NCBI RefSeq assembly: GCF_040869045.1
Contig: NC_090320.1
Coordinates: 237,058,978 to 237,122,977 of the forward strand
DNA length: 64,000 nucleotides
From: Eurosta solidaginis
Taxonomy: Eukaryota; Arthropoda; Insecta; Diptera; Tephritidae
Direction: 5' to 3'
This document shows, piece by piece, positions 10,655 through 21,167 of this stretch. Each line of letters starts with the position of its first letter. The stretch's first letter is position 1. Below the pieces are notes generated by a model. That model saw only the letters and a program-made list of their open reading frames with translations. It had not been told where the DNA came from and searched no databases. Position numbers and translations under genes: made by a program.

Positions 10655-10970
10655 GGCCGCCGTGGTGTGGTGGGAGCGTGCTTTGCATACCACACCGAAA
10701 GTCCTGAGTTCAAGTGCCGAAAAAAGCAACATCCAAAATTTGGAACACGTTTGGCATACACTCCAAGCATATTTCTACTTTACTAAAGCTTTGCAGTTAA
10801 AATGTATCTCCCTTGCATCAGCTTCCGTTTGGAATCGGCATAAAACATATAGGTCCCACCTGCCAATTTGTAGTGAAAATCAAAAGGGGCAAGACGCAAA
10901 TTCGAAGAGAAGTTCGGCCTAAATCTACTTGCAGATAAATCGCGCCAAAGCACTAATTATTTTTTTTTCT
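10655..10970 (+). repeat. tRNA-derived SINE, copy with head
   Basis: Starts GGCCGCCGTGGTGTGG. An A-box-like TGGTGTGGTGGGAG and a weakened B box (GAGTTCAAGTGCC) are present, then the conserved body and a TTTTTTTTCTTTTT tail. The B box is degraded relative to the 44127 copy. R2 follows at 11055. Confidence 0.85.
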
Positions 10971-11054
10971 TTTTAATTTTTAATGTTTAATGCGTAAAAC
11001 GTAATACAAATTCTAAGTCAGTTAAACAAATAACTTTTGTTCTACAAAAAAAAA

Positions 11055-11390
11055 ACAAGTTCAAGGTTGTTATGTTTATTCTAACGAAATGAAATTAGCG
11101 CGTATATTCTATTATTTTTCAAAGGAAAATTTAATAGTGCTTATTTGTTCGTATCTATATTTGTACAGTTGCAGTGTGGTATTAACTTCACATAGGTTAA
11201 GGATACGTGTACAAAATGACCGTATTTTTAACCCTTTCACGCATATGCGACACCGGTGGCCCAAAAATATTTCTTGTATAGCAAGAAGTCTAGCAATATT
11301 TCACTAGTTTTTTCGCTATTAGTTACATAATCTTATCTGAGTGTACACATCCGAACCGATTTTCATTTAAAGTGTTTATTTGTGTCTATT
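11055..11390 (+). repeat. Companion repeat R2 (copy 2)
   Basis: Near-identical in order to 2955-3290, from the GAAATTAGCGCGTATATTC block to ACATCCGAACCGATTTTC. It joins directly to another truncated SINE body. Confidence 0.8.
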
Positions 11391-11660
11391 TCTACTATAA
11401 AAAGCTTTTCAGTGAAAATGCATCTTCCTTGCATGAGCTTCCGTTTGGAATCGGCATAAAACATACATGTCCCATCTCCCAATTTGTAGAGAAAATCAAA
11501 AGGGGGCAAGACGCAAATTCGAAGAAAAGTTCGGCCTAAATCTATTTCGTTGTATAGCAAGACAGCTGGCAATATTTCGCTATTTTTATTATACCTTTAT
11601 ATTAAGTCGCTTTCATGTTTGTCCCCTCATTTCCATACGAATTTTTGACCCACGGAAAAG
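11391..11660 (+). repeat. Truncated SINE body followed by R2 fragment
   Basis: SINE body 11391-11545 (from TTTCTACTATAAAAAG to TTCGGCCTAAATC), then the R2 piece TTGTATAGCAAGACAGC. The tRNA head is absent. This is the same fusion order as at 14488-14727 and 28711-29020. Confidence 0.75.
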
Positions 11661-13450
11661 GCTTTTTCGATAACTTCCCGTTGAGCTAGACACTTGATAC
11701 TTAGAACATGGTTCAGATCTTGGAGACATTACAATGCAAGTGAAAAAAATCCGCTAGGTGGCGCACGGATCGAGATATACAGAAAATTTATTTTAAAATG
11801 GAAATTTTGCTATCCACTTTTAACTAACTTCTCGGTGATCCAGGGACTTGAATTTTAGCACATAGTTTGCGAGTCGATGGCACTACAATTCGTGGAAAAC
11901 AAAATGCCGCCAGGTGGCGGACGAATCGAGATAAACGAAAATCCCTGAAAATCCCTGAAAAACGCAGAGAATCTTGCGGTCGATTTTTAAGTGGGAAGTT
12001 ATAAATAAATATTTGATCAAAAAAATTTCGCTACGTGGCGCATGGATCGAGATATTAAGAAAATTAATTTTTATTTGGGAATATTTCAATCCATTTTTAA
12101 CTAACTTCCCGGTGACCTAGACTCTTGAAACTTGGCACACAGTTCGAGGCTTGGTGGCAATACACTTTACAGAAAACAAAATCCCCCTAGGTGGCGCGCT
12201 AAGTGAGATAACTACAAATTCCTGAAAAACGACGGGAATCCTGCAATTGATTTTTGAGTAACTTTCTGGTGAGCTGGAGATATGAAACTTGAGGCGCAAG
12301 TCAGAAATCAGTGACAATGCAATATTTTATCAAAAAAATTCCGCTAGGTGGCGCATGGATCGAGATATTACGATAATTAATTTTAATTTGGAAATCTTTC
12401 AATCCATTTTTAACTAACTTCCCGGTCACATAGAGACTTGTAACTTAGCACATAGTGCGAGACCTGGTGACAATACAATTTATAGAAAACAGAGGTCCGC
12501 TAGGTGGCACACTAGGTGAGATAACTACAAAATCCCTGAAAAACGAGGGGAATCTTGCGATCGATTTTTGACTAACTTCCCGGTGAGCTAGAGACTTGAA
12601 ACTTGAGCCGTAAGTCAGAACCCAGTGACAATGTAGTATTTTATCAAAAAAATTCCGCTAGGTGGCGCATGGATCGATATATTAGGAAAATTAATTTTAA
12701 TTTGGGAATCTTTCAATCCATTTTTAACTAACTTTTCGGTTACCTAGAGACTTGTAACTTAACACATAGTTCGAGAACTGGTGGCAATACAATTTGTAGA
12801 AAACAAAGTTCCGCTAGGTTGCGTGCTAATTGAGATAGCTACAAATCCCTGAAAAACGAGGGGAATCTTGCGATCGATTTTTGTGTAACTTGCCGGTGAG
12901 CTAGACACTTTAAACTTGGGCCGTGGGTCAGAACCCGGTGACAATGCAACATTTGATCAAAAAAATTCGCTAGGCGGCACGCGGATGGAGATAGTAAGAA
13001 AACAAATTTTAAAATGGGAATTTTTCAATCCATTATTAACTAACTTCCCGGTTACCTAGAGACTTGAAACTTGGCACTTAGTTAGAGGCCTGTTGACAAT
13101 ACAATTTATAGAAAACAAAGTTCCGCTAGATGGCGCGCTAGTCAAGATAACTGCAAATCCTTGAAAAAAACGGATGGAATCTTGCGATCGATTTTCGAGT
13201 AACTTCCCGATGAGCTAGAGACACGAAACTTGGGCCGTAAGTCAGAACCCGGTGACAATGCAATATTTTATCAAAAAAATTCCGCTAGGTGGCTCATGGA
13301 TCGAGATATTGGGAAAACTTATTTTAAGTTGGGAATCTTTCAATCGATTTTTAAATAACTTTCTGGATATCTAGAGACTTGAAACCTGAAATATAGTTTA
13401 AAACTCGGCGACAGTGCAATATTTGATCAAAAAATTTGAGCTACGTAACG
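11661..13450 (+). repeat. Satellite array, ~156-bp monomers in ~312-bp dimers
   Basis: About eleven monomers, each carrying a CCGCTAGGTGGCGC-like core: exact at 11751, 12341 and 12655; variants near 11907, 12027, 12183, 12497, 12811, 12966, 13133 and 13282. Spacing is mostly 155-158 bp. Two monomer types alternate: type A has the core followed by ATGGATCGAGATATT, type B has GCGCTAATTGAGATAAC-like text. Each monomer also has AACTTCCCGGTGAGCTAGAG, GAAACTTG and GTGACAATGCAAT, which are homologous to the head of the foldback element at 1320-1440. Confidence 0.9.
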
Positions 13451-14070
13451 CGCAAGTCGAACTATTTAGAAGATTAGGCCATACTTTCATGGCTAGCCTC
13501 CTGAGTGTTGAAGGCGTTGTAGAATTCCACCTCGTTGAAGACCCAACTCAATGCACGTCCTTGCATATTTTTGGGCGTACGCGACTTTCACCACGATTCT
13601 TTTAGACTTTCAGGCGTATGCGAATTTCACCACGATTTTCAGCGGTGCCAATTAAGTAGCTGACAAACGAGGTGGAATTCTCTTGTTATGATGCACGTTC
13701 ATCAGCAATGAAAATTCACCACATTATCAATTGTGTTGAACTTACTTCCTCAGCAATTGTGATCATATTCACCAGCAACGATTGCTTTGCACTATCCGGC
13801 TTCGCCACTTATGAGAATAACCGCCAACAAGAATCATTCAATACATTCATTCTCTTTGTCCAACTCACCCGCTCCACCAATATCAAGAACATCGAACAGC
13901 TATAATATTTCACCGATTTATAAGTAGCACACATATATCTTTCTACAGTCACCTAAGCCGAATATAGATATAGACGTAGTACGTCCGAGCAACTCCAAAG
14001 AACGGCGTTAGGAATTACTTAAATTACTAATCAAAGTTGCAATTGCCTTTTTGTAGGCAATACTAAAAAA
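13451..14070. other. Unassigned, possibly an LTR-like remnant
   Basis: CA-rich on the plus strand, with repeated TTTCACCACGATT strings near 13590 and 13630 and a palindrome-like pair (AGAATTCCACCTCG near 13520, CGAGGTGGAATTCTC near 13670). No coding similarity is recognised. An old LTR fragment is one possibility. Confidence 0.35.
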
Positions 14071-14074
14071 TTAA

Positions 14075-14487
14075 AAATAAAAAGATGATAAAAAAATTTT
14101 AAGGACTACCTTTATATAAATGGACCAAAAAATAGAAGGTAATTTTTCCTTTAATACAGACATAGTCTTGTTGAATTTTGACTAAAAAACTTTAACAATA
14201 GCTCTTCTAAAAGAATTTTGCGATTTAAAATTATAAAGGTAGAGCGCGTGTTTAAATTTTAAATAATCAATTAATTAATCCCAAGTACATGGTTTGCCTT
14301 AAATGGAAAGATTGCGCTCCACCTTTATAATTTTAAATCGCAAAATTCTTTTAGAAGAGCTATTGTTAAAGTTTTTTAGTCAAAATTCAACAAGACTATG
14401 TCTGTATTAAAGGAAAAATTACCTTCCTTTTTTTGGTCCATTTATATAAAAGTAGACCTTAAAATTTTTTTATCATCTTTTTATTTT
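14075..14487. mobile_element. Hairpin MITE with ~175-bp arms
   Basis: The left arm (14075-14248) and right arm (14313-14487) are nearly perfect inverted copies with a ~65-bp loop. Differences are a few single bases. It interrupts an R2 repeat (R2 resumes at TTCGTTATAAGTTACTT). No coding capacity. The high arm identity suggests a recent origin or gene conversion. Confidence 0.85.
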
Positions 14488-14727
14488 CGTTATAAGTTAC
14501 TTAATCTTATCTGAATGTATACATCCGAACCGATTTCCATTTAAAATATTTTTGTGTGTGTATTTCTATTACGAAAAGCTTTTCAGTTAAAATGGTTCTT
14601 CCTTGCATCAGCTTCCGTTTGGATTCGGCGTAAAACACATAGGTCCCATCTGCCAATTTGTAGCGAAATTCAAAAGGGAGCAAGACGCAAATTCGAAGAG
14701 AAGTTCGGCCTAAATTTATTTCCTTGT
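14488..14727 (+). repeat. R2 fragment plus truncated SINE body
   Basis: R2 end (14488-14560), then SINE body (14561-14720), split by the errantivirus insertion at the TATA that ends at 14730. R2 resumes at 28711 on the other side. Confidence 0.75.
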
Positions 14728-14730
14728 ATA

Positions 14731-15203
14731 AGTTATCATAAGTTTGTTTCCACAGATGTCATTAACAAATTGCCACAGTTGCCTTACCAGCCTTCGCCCA
14801 GGTCAATCACATTCAGCCAAATTACGACAACAGGCCACTTCCTGCAACTAGCTATATCAGCAGAAATGCGATCACACGGTATGATCGCATATCGTGGTTG
14901 GCACACGTCGCTGTGTCAGCAAAGCAATAGCTATTGCTATCGACTGTGGTCACTGCGCTATGACAACATCACAAGCGCCACAATTCTCTTCATCATGTTT
15001 AGCTGCATCAGCAAAAGCAGCCATTACAACATCATCAGGTAAACATCGTTAGCGCGACGATTATGTCAACGTCGCTAGCCGGCAGCAGAGCACCAGCAGC
15101 GTTACACGGCGATATCGTGGGCTAGGTGGACAGTTGGGGTAGCTAGTAAGATGCAGTTCTAAATGTAGCTCAATAAAGCACACAAGTGCAATAAAAATTA
15201 ACT
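14731..15203 (+). repeat. Errantivirus 5' LTR
   Basis: 473 bp, beginning AGTTATCATAAG and ending AAAATTAACT. An AATAAA lies near 15170. It is directly followed by the primer binding site. Confidence 0.92.
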
Positions 15204-15220
15204 GGCGGCCAACGTGGGGC
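15203..15220 (+). promoter_or_regulatory. Primer binding site (tRNA-Lys type)
   Basis: TGGCGGCCAACGTGGGGC differs by one base from the complement of the 3' end of insect tRNA-Lys(CUU), the primer used by gypsy-type elements. Confidence 0.8.
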
Positions 15221-15606
15221 TGGAAAAACAATAATCATTTTGATCCTGATCGACAAATAGTAAATGACAAATTACGCTTTACTAGCAGAAATTGAAACAA
15301 GCATCCTAATATAATAATAAGAAGTTAGTATAAGAATAAGAAGTTAATGAAGCAGACTGAGGAGTAGCAAGCAACAACGGAAGGAGTAGAAACAAGAATC
15401 GTTACAACCCAAAGAGGAAAATCAAGAATTAACATAGGTTAAGATAACACCTAAGTATGAGGAGGTAAGTGAGTGCTCTAAAAAAATTTATTGTATGTGC
15501 AAAACCGAAATTGGAAAGAAAAATAATAAATAAATAATAAACAAAAGGTGCTAAATAAACCTATGTGTCCTTTGTGAAAATTTTATAAGAAACATTTTAA
15601 TGTTAG

Positions 15607-16755
15607 ATGACTGAGATGTTAGAGGACCTCTTTAAGAATTTAAATTTAGCAGCAAACAGACAGAATACAATGAATACAGAACAAGTTAGCGAGTTAGTGA
15701 GAGCAGAGGTCAGGAGGGCTTTGGATGAACAGAAAACGGAGTTTGACAGGAAGCTTCTTGCTTTGCAGAATCAGGTAACAATAAACAAACCTATGATAGA
15801 GAAATATAGTAGGGTAGCGATTAACCCCCTAACTACCTGCGACATTACACCAGACGCGATAAAATCCCTTCCGGAATTTTTTGGACATCAAGGCACGTAC
15901 GTGTCCTGGCGGGAAGCCGCACACAATGCTTACGACTTATTTAGGAGGTACGATGGCAGTGAACGCCACTACCAAGCTGTTACCATTATCAGGAACAAAG
16001 TAAGAGGTGCTGCTGACGCAGTACTTTCTTCTTTTAACACAGTGCTTAACTTTAGCGCTATTATCTCCCGACTCGACTTAACGTACGCGGACAAACGGCC
16101 GATATATTTAATCGAGCAGGAATTATCCACCTTGATACAGGGATCAATGTCATGCTTGGAATTCTATGATGAAGTAGAAAAGAAGCTAACTCTGTTAGCA
16201 AATAAGACAATAATGTCTTATGAGAGTGGTGTAGCAGACACCATAAATGAGAAATATAGGCCCGATGCACCCAGAGCGTTTATGTCAGGCTTAAGGAAAC
16301 CATTATGTGATATCTTGTTCACATCTAGGCCATCTGACCTCCCATATGCCTTGCCTTTGGCACAATATGTAGATGCCAACAATGACCGTTACGTTTTCGC
16401 GATGAATTTCGCGAACAGATCTCAAGAAAAATCTGGCGGAAGTCAGAATCCTGCCAATCAAAAGTCACCTAACTACGAGCACGGTGTGGGTCATAAAAAC
16501 CCGAATTTTCCAATAAGTAAACAAAATAAACAGGCCAGCCGCCCACAGAATTATGGAAATACCCAAAAACCATTTACCAATAGTAATTATTCGGGCCACA
16601 GGCGCATAGAGTCTATAGAAGTTGACCCTCCATATCCCAATTTAAAAACCAAGCAAGTAACCTTAGCCAGGAACAATACGGTAGGCCACGATGGAACGTG
16701 CAAAAACATGCAGCGAACTCAGGACGGTACACAGGACCTAAAATGCAGCGCGTAA
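15607..16755 (+). CDS. Errantivirus Gag-like protein
   Basis: A 382-residue intact frame. The N-terminal part is charged and helical (to about residue 60), the middle is capsid-like with conserved GTYVSWREAA, and the C-terminal third is rich in N, Q, S and P. There is no CCHC zinc knuckle, as usual for insect errantivirus Gag. The frame is lost near 16755; gag-like sequence continues in another frame at 16698-16895, so the C-terminus is frameshifted relative to the protease. Confidence 0.8.
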   Translation: MTEMLEDLFKNLNLAANRQNTMNTEQVSELVRAEVRRALDEQKTEFDRKLLALQNQVTINKPMIEKYSRVAINPLTTCDITPDAIKSLPEFFGHQGTYVSWREAAHNAYDLFRRYDGSERHYQAVTIIRNKVRGAADAVLSSFNTVLNFSAIISRLDLTYADKRPIYLIEQELSTLIQGSMSCLEFYDEVEKKLTLLANKTIMSYESGVADTINEKYRPDAPRAFMSGLRKPLCDILFTSRPSDLPYALPLAQYVDANNDRYVFAMNFANRSQEKSGGSQNPANQKSPNYEHGVGHKNPNFPISKQNKQASRPQNYGNTQKPFTNSNYSGHRRIESIEVDPPYPNLKTKQVTLARNNTVGHDGTCKNMQRTQDGTQDLKCSA

Positions 16756-16859
16756 ACCATCTTACCGATGAGCGGGAGTCACAAAATGAGGAAACATACA
16801 ATAACGAAGCGGAGCAGGCTGCCGACAGCATCGAATCCGATGAGGTTAATTTTTTAAGG

Positions 16860-17089
16860 CAAAGTCCCTCCTTCCTTGGATTTCAAGGTCAATAGGAGGG
16901 AAAGAGGTCAAGCTCCTTGTCGACACAGGGGCATCAAGGAGCTATATCGGACCCCTTCCAGGACTGGTAGGAAAAAAACCAGTAGAAAACTCATTTTTAG
17001 TAAAGTCTATTCACGGCGTTACCCCCATCAAACATAAATGCAAGGTTAAAATGTTTGGGATAGTAGCAGAATTTTTTCTACTACCCAAT
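16860..17089 (+). pseudogene. Errantivirus protease fragment
   Basis: Aspartic protease start with LLVDTGASRSYIG at about 16915-16955. A stop at 16893-16895 separates it from gag. It ends at 17089 where the BEL/Pao element is inserted; the rest of the protease and the pol linker are not found on the far side. Confidence 0.8.
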
Positions 17090-17228
17090 TGTTGAAGGCA
17101 TGATCCAGCTTTCGGACTAAGTCTGCCCCCCTCTGTCTGGCAATACCCGCCCATTGCGACCAAGTTTACGCAGCTCATCAGCTGTGCTTGCCGACCACCA
17201 TCGCGCTCATTCTCAAGTCAGTTTATTT
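17090..17228 (+). repeat. BEL/Pao 5' LTR, first ~139 bp
   Basis: Aligns with 23741-23873 up to CAAGTCAGTTTATTT, then diverges abruptly where foreign sequence begins. A short stretch (GCAGCTCATCA) is extra relative to the 3' LTR. Confidence 0.85.
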
Positions 17229-17685
17229 AAAACCATAGATGCGTGGATTTGCAACTCTTTGCTTCGAGAGAGCGCTGTCAAAATGCACATTATTGTCAAT
17301 GATGCCACTCCAAACAAAAATGAATAGATCTGAATATGGGGATTTTTGACATACATTTCGGCGATTATAGTTTCAATCATTTAATAATAGGATTGTCGTA
17401 AATTATTAATTTCTTTAAACTTATTTTACAATAATACGACTAGTTATAGTTAAATATAAACAAATCTAAGTAAAATTTATATTTTGATTAAATTAATTAG
17501 TCAAATATTGTTACGCATTTAACTCGCAGTGAAAACCATATATTCTTTTGAAATTTCAGTAAATCCGACCCACGATATAATAGTTAACATGACTTAATGG
17601 ATAGGTCTTATCCTACATGTCTCACGTTCCAGTTTTTGTGATTAAAATGGACTGGTTGCATCGGGACTTCATATTTACAAAACCT
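17229..17685. other. Insertion of unknown type in the BEL/Pao 5' LTR
   Basis: AT-rich, noncoding, starts AAAACCATAGATGCGTGG. No family is recognised. It joins the DINE-like piece that follows, so the whole 17229-18950 block may have been carried together. Confidence 0.4.
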
Positions 17686-18410
17686 GTTTTTATACTCAGC
17701 GTGCTTTGCACACATAGTATATTAACTTTGATTGGATAACGGTTGGTTGTACAGGTATAAAGGAATCGAGGTAGATATAGACTTCCATATATCAAAATCA
17801 TCAGTATCGAAAACAAATTTGATTGAGCCATGTCCGTCCGTCCGTCCGTCTGCCCGTTAACACGATAACTTGAGTAAATATTGAGATATCTTCACGAAAT
17901 TTGGTACACGAGCTTATCTGGACCCAGAATAGATTGGTATTGAAAATGAGAGAAATCGGATGATAACCACGCATTATATATATATAATATTTTGGAAAAC
18001 ACAAAAACCCTGATTATTTAGTAAATAATACACCTAGAATGTTGAAAATTGAAGTGTGGACTGATATTGAGACTCTTGAAAAAATTTGGAAATTTTTTTT
18101 AAATGAGCGTGGCACCGCCCACTTGCGATAAAATCAATTTTACAAATATTATTAATCATAAATCAAAAATCATTAAACCTATCGTAACAAAATTCGGTAG
18201 AGAGGTTGCCTTTACTATAAGGAATGAGTTGAAGAAAGATTAACTAAATCTGTTACGACTGACTTTTATATAAAAGATTTTTAAAAGGGTCGTGGACGAA
18301 TAAAATAAGCTATATCTTTGCAAAAAAAAAGCTTTATATCAATGGTATTTTATTTCCCAAGTGGATTTATAACAATAAATAGGAAAAACTTCAAATTTTA
18401 AAAAATGGGC
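17686..18410 (-). repeat. DINE-1-like repeat, partial copy, minus orientation
   Basis: On the minus strand it ends in a CTGAGTATAAAAA-type terminus (plus 17686-17698) preceded by a (GGAC)n-type microsatellite, seen on plus as GTCCGTCCGTCCGTC at 17834. The same 3' half is in the copies at 41708-43857 and 60383-62184. The 5' half is missing. Confidence 0.75.
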
Positions 18411-18894
18411 ATGGCACTGCCAATTGTGCAGAGATATGCGATGATACCTGTGCTGAAATTTGTGCCGACATTTCGTATATTCGTGGGTCTTGTGCTTCAA
18501 TTTTAGATGTCATTTCTGACGGCATCTCTGAGATACGTGTCTCCTGTGATTCCAGTTGGGATGCAATATATGTCTTTTGCTCTTCCAGTTGGGATGCCAT
18601 ATATGTCTTCTGCTCTTCCAGTTGTGATGACATATTTGTGGATATTTGTGATGACATTTCTGTTATACGCGTTTCTTTTGCTTCAATCTTGGCCGTTATA
18701 CGTGTCTCCTGCGATTCCAGTTGAGATGCAATTTGCGACAATTTGTTCAAATCTGTGCTGGTAACTGTCTGCGATGTTTCATTTTTCTCTTCAATTTTTG
18801 TTGTTGATCGAAAATTTCCCAATTTTTGATAACCCTCCGATCTAAAGATCTGGACCCTAGTATATAACCCATCATCATAAAGCGTAAACGGCAA
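18391..18894 (-). pseudogene. Gypsy-type Gag coiled-coil fragment
   Basis: A 167-residue frame with repeated SQLEEQKTYMA and SQLESQETRI-type segments, closely related to the Gag of the element at 46379-50729 (49857 downwards). It shares KIEEKNETSQT just before the coiled coil. No capsid, zinc knuckle or protease follows; the 3' end runs into the DINE-like repeat. Confidence 0.75.
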
Positions 18895-19074
18895 AATATT
18901 TCATTTGCCTACCGACTGGTACTAAAAGGTACAGTCCCTTTAAAACCCATATAAATTTTCAATAAATAAATTTATATTCCCGTACCAACGGAAAATCCAC
19001 TGCCCGGTTCCAAAAGTATTGTTGGTACACCACAGTTTACCGGCAAATATATTATACATATACATAGATATACA

Positions 19075-19295
19075 TACGTATATACCCATATTACTCAGAA
19101 GCGCTGAGACAAGTACATATAACAAACCAAAAACCCAGCATACATTAGGTGGGTCTCAAAAAACAAAAAAACACCCCCCCCCCCCCAGTGAACACAAGTT
19201 TATATACCCACATTACTTTAACTCAGAAGCGCTGAGACACGAAGCCCGTATCAATAACCAAGCGTAAATTAGGCTGGTTTCAAAGAAAATTTTTT
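19075..19295 (+). repeat. Direct duplication in BEL/Pao leader
   Basis: Two ~90-bp related segments (about 19080-19165 and 19200-19290) share ATACCCA, TTACT..CTCAGAAGCGCTGAGACA and TTAGG(T/C)(G/T)GG. A 14-C run lies between them at about 19172-19186. Noncoding, just ahead of gag. Confidence 0.6.
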
Positions 19296-19373
19296 TTTGC
19301 CCTTTTGACGTAATTTTTTCTACTTTCACAGCTTAATAAAAGCTCCCCTTTTAATAAACCAAATTAATTTATA

Positions 19374-20397
19374 ATGCCGACATCGTCGGAAGAAAACCAA
19401 AAATTGACCACTGCAGACAAATGCCTGTACCAATTAGAAGTTTACTGCTCAAGATGGTCACCCTCCCAAGCTACCCATTTATCAGAGTGTATGCTCAAGG
19501 TCAAATTAGAAGACCTAGATAAAATATGGGCAAAGGTGCTAGAGTATCGAGAAGTAAGTTTCTCCGATAATTATTCAGATGTCAACGGCTCGGTTGAGCA
19601 AAAATTTTCTAAATGCATGGCAACTTACCAAACATGCAAATCTGAAATTTTGGAAGCCTTACAAACTTTCAACACTGCTAGCACCAACCAACAACAACCC
19701 GCCCACCCAGTAAATGATTCAAATTCAAATGGTTGTTATTTGAAAGTACCAGCATGTTACAACGAAGTCTTTCATGGTGGATACGAAGACTGGCCATCCT
19801 TCAGAGATATGTTCACGGCAGTCTATAAAAACCACCCAAAAATATCACCCGCTCAAAAATTATACCACCTACGCCTGAAAACGAAAGGTCAAGCAGGACT
19901 TACTGTAAAACAATAACCACTGAGCGATGATAATTTCGAGCTTGCCTGGGAAGCACTTAGATCGAGGTACGAAAACAAAAGGATACTCGTCGACAATCAA
20001 CTGAAGACGCTGTTCAACCTGCCCACAATATTCGCGGAAAATGGAGAACAAATCCAAAAGATGCAGACCACGATCAACAATTGCATGTCTACCTTTAATA
20101 CCCAAGGACTGGGACCCTTTCCTCCTTTACCTCTGCTCATCCAAGCTGCCAAGTGAAAGCCTTTCACTATGGGAACATCAATACCACGCAGTCAAATCTT
20201 GCATCAGGTTTAGGAATTTATCGGTAACAGACCGAATCAAATTTGTGAGAGAAAATAGTTACTGCAAAAACTGTTTATCAACGTCACACCCCAAGAACGA
20301 ATGTAAAAGTAGTTTCACGTGCGTATATTTCCAAAAGCGCCATCATTCGCTACTGCACTTGCAGCCCAAACCCCAACAATCACAGCCAAAGCCCTGA
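19374..20397 (+). pseudogene. BEL/Pao Gag with zinc-knuckle remnant
   Basis: The first frame (19374-19916) contains the BEL/Pao Gag signature FHGGYEDWPSFRDMF and SPAQKLYHLR. After a stop at 19914-19916 the homology continues in shifted frames, with NCLSTSHPKNEC and CVYFQKRHHSLLH at about 20270-20360: a degraded CCHC pair (the second knuckle has F where C is expected). Length suits a complete family Gag but with stops and frameshifts. Confidence 0.8.
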
Positions 20398-20468
20398 GCT
20401 CAAAATGCCCAAGCCGGCTCCCCTAGGAGAACGGACGACGAACGGCCCTCAACATCGAAATCCGCCGC

Positions 20469-21167
20469 ATGAGCCACCTCCTCCCAACAGTCTCAGGACA
20501 AAAACCCGGTTTCTACACTTTTTCGAGTAATCATGGCACCACCCTACTACCAACAGCAGTAGTATCAGTATACTATGCTGGCGAATTTCATAAAACTCGT
20601 GCCCTAATAGACCAAGGTTCACAAAAAACTTTTGTATCATCCCGTATACAAAAGATTCTTGGTCTACCCACAAAAGAGTGTCTCCACCAGATATCTGGTA
20701 TGGGTGGAACGGTTGTGAAGAATGCAAATAAAGTCTGCCAGATAACATTCTCTTCGGCAGACTTAACCCAAATGACACACGCACAAGCAATAACTTTTCC
20801 GAGACTAACTAAGTTCTTGCCCACAGATGTTTCAAGCATCGATCTCGAAGAACTGTCCCGATTACCGTTAGCCGATCCACAGTATTCGATACCATTGAAC
20901 ATTGGTGAAGTAATATGTAGCGATATTACCCCGCAAAGCCTCACCGAAGGGCTCCAACGGAATGTGAGTGGAACATTACTTGCCCAAAACACCGTATTCG
21001 GATGGATATTAAGCGGCCCTGTAGCTGAAAAGGTATCAATCTTCAGCACTCATGTCACGGAATGCACCGAAGATCCCATCAATCAACTTTTGAAAAAATT
21101 TTGGGAACAGGAAGAACCCAACAACGATCAGCTGATGACGAATACTGTGAATCACGCGACCGGATAA
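20469..21167 (+). pseudogene. BEL/Pao protease region
   Basis: A 232-residue frame with the Pao-type protease motif ALIDQGSQKTFVS (about residues 41-53; the active Asp is in place, DQGS replacing DTGA as usual in this family) and a downstream NTVFGWILSGPV motif typical of the protease to reverse transcriptase linker. It ends at a stop at 21165. Confidence 0.8.

Noticed and set aside
16061..16270. Minus-strand frame inside errantivirus gag
   Set aside because: Antisense shadow of the intact gag frame.
18507..18764. Plus-strand open frame opposite the Gag coiled-coil fragment
   Set aside because: Shadow of the minus-strand repeat-coding sequence; hydrophobic residues arise from the complementary codons.
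19172..19186. Run of 14 C
   Set aside because: Likely replication slippage or an assembly-sensitive homopolymer; no structure around it beyond the duplicated leader.
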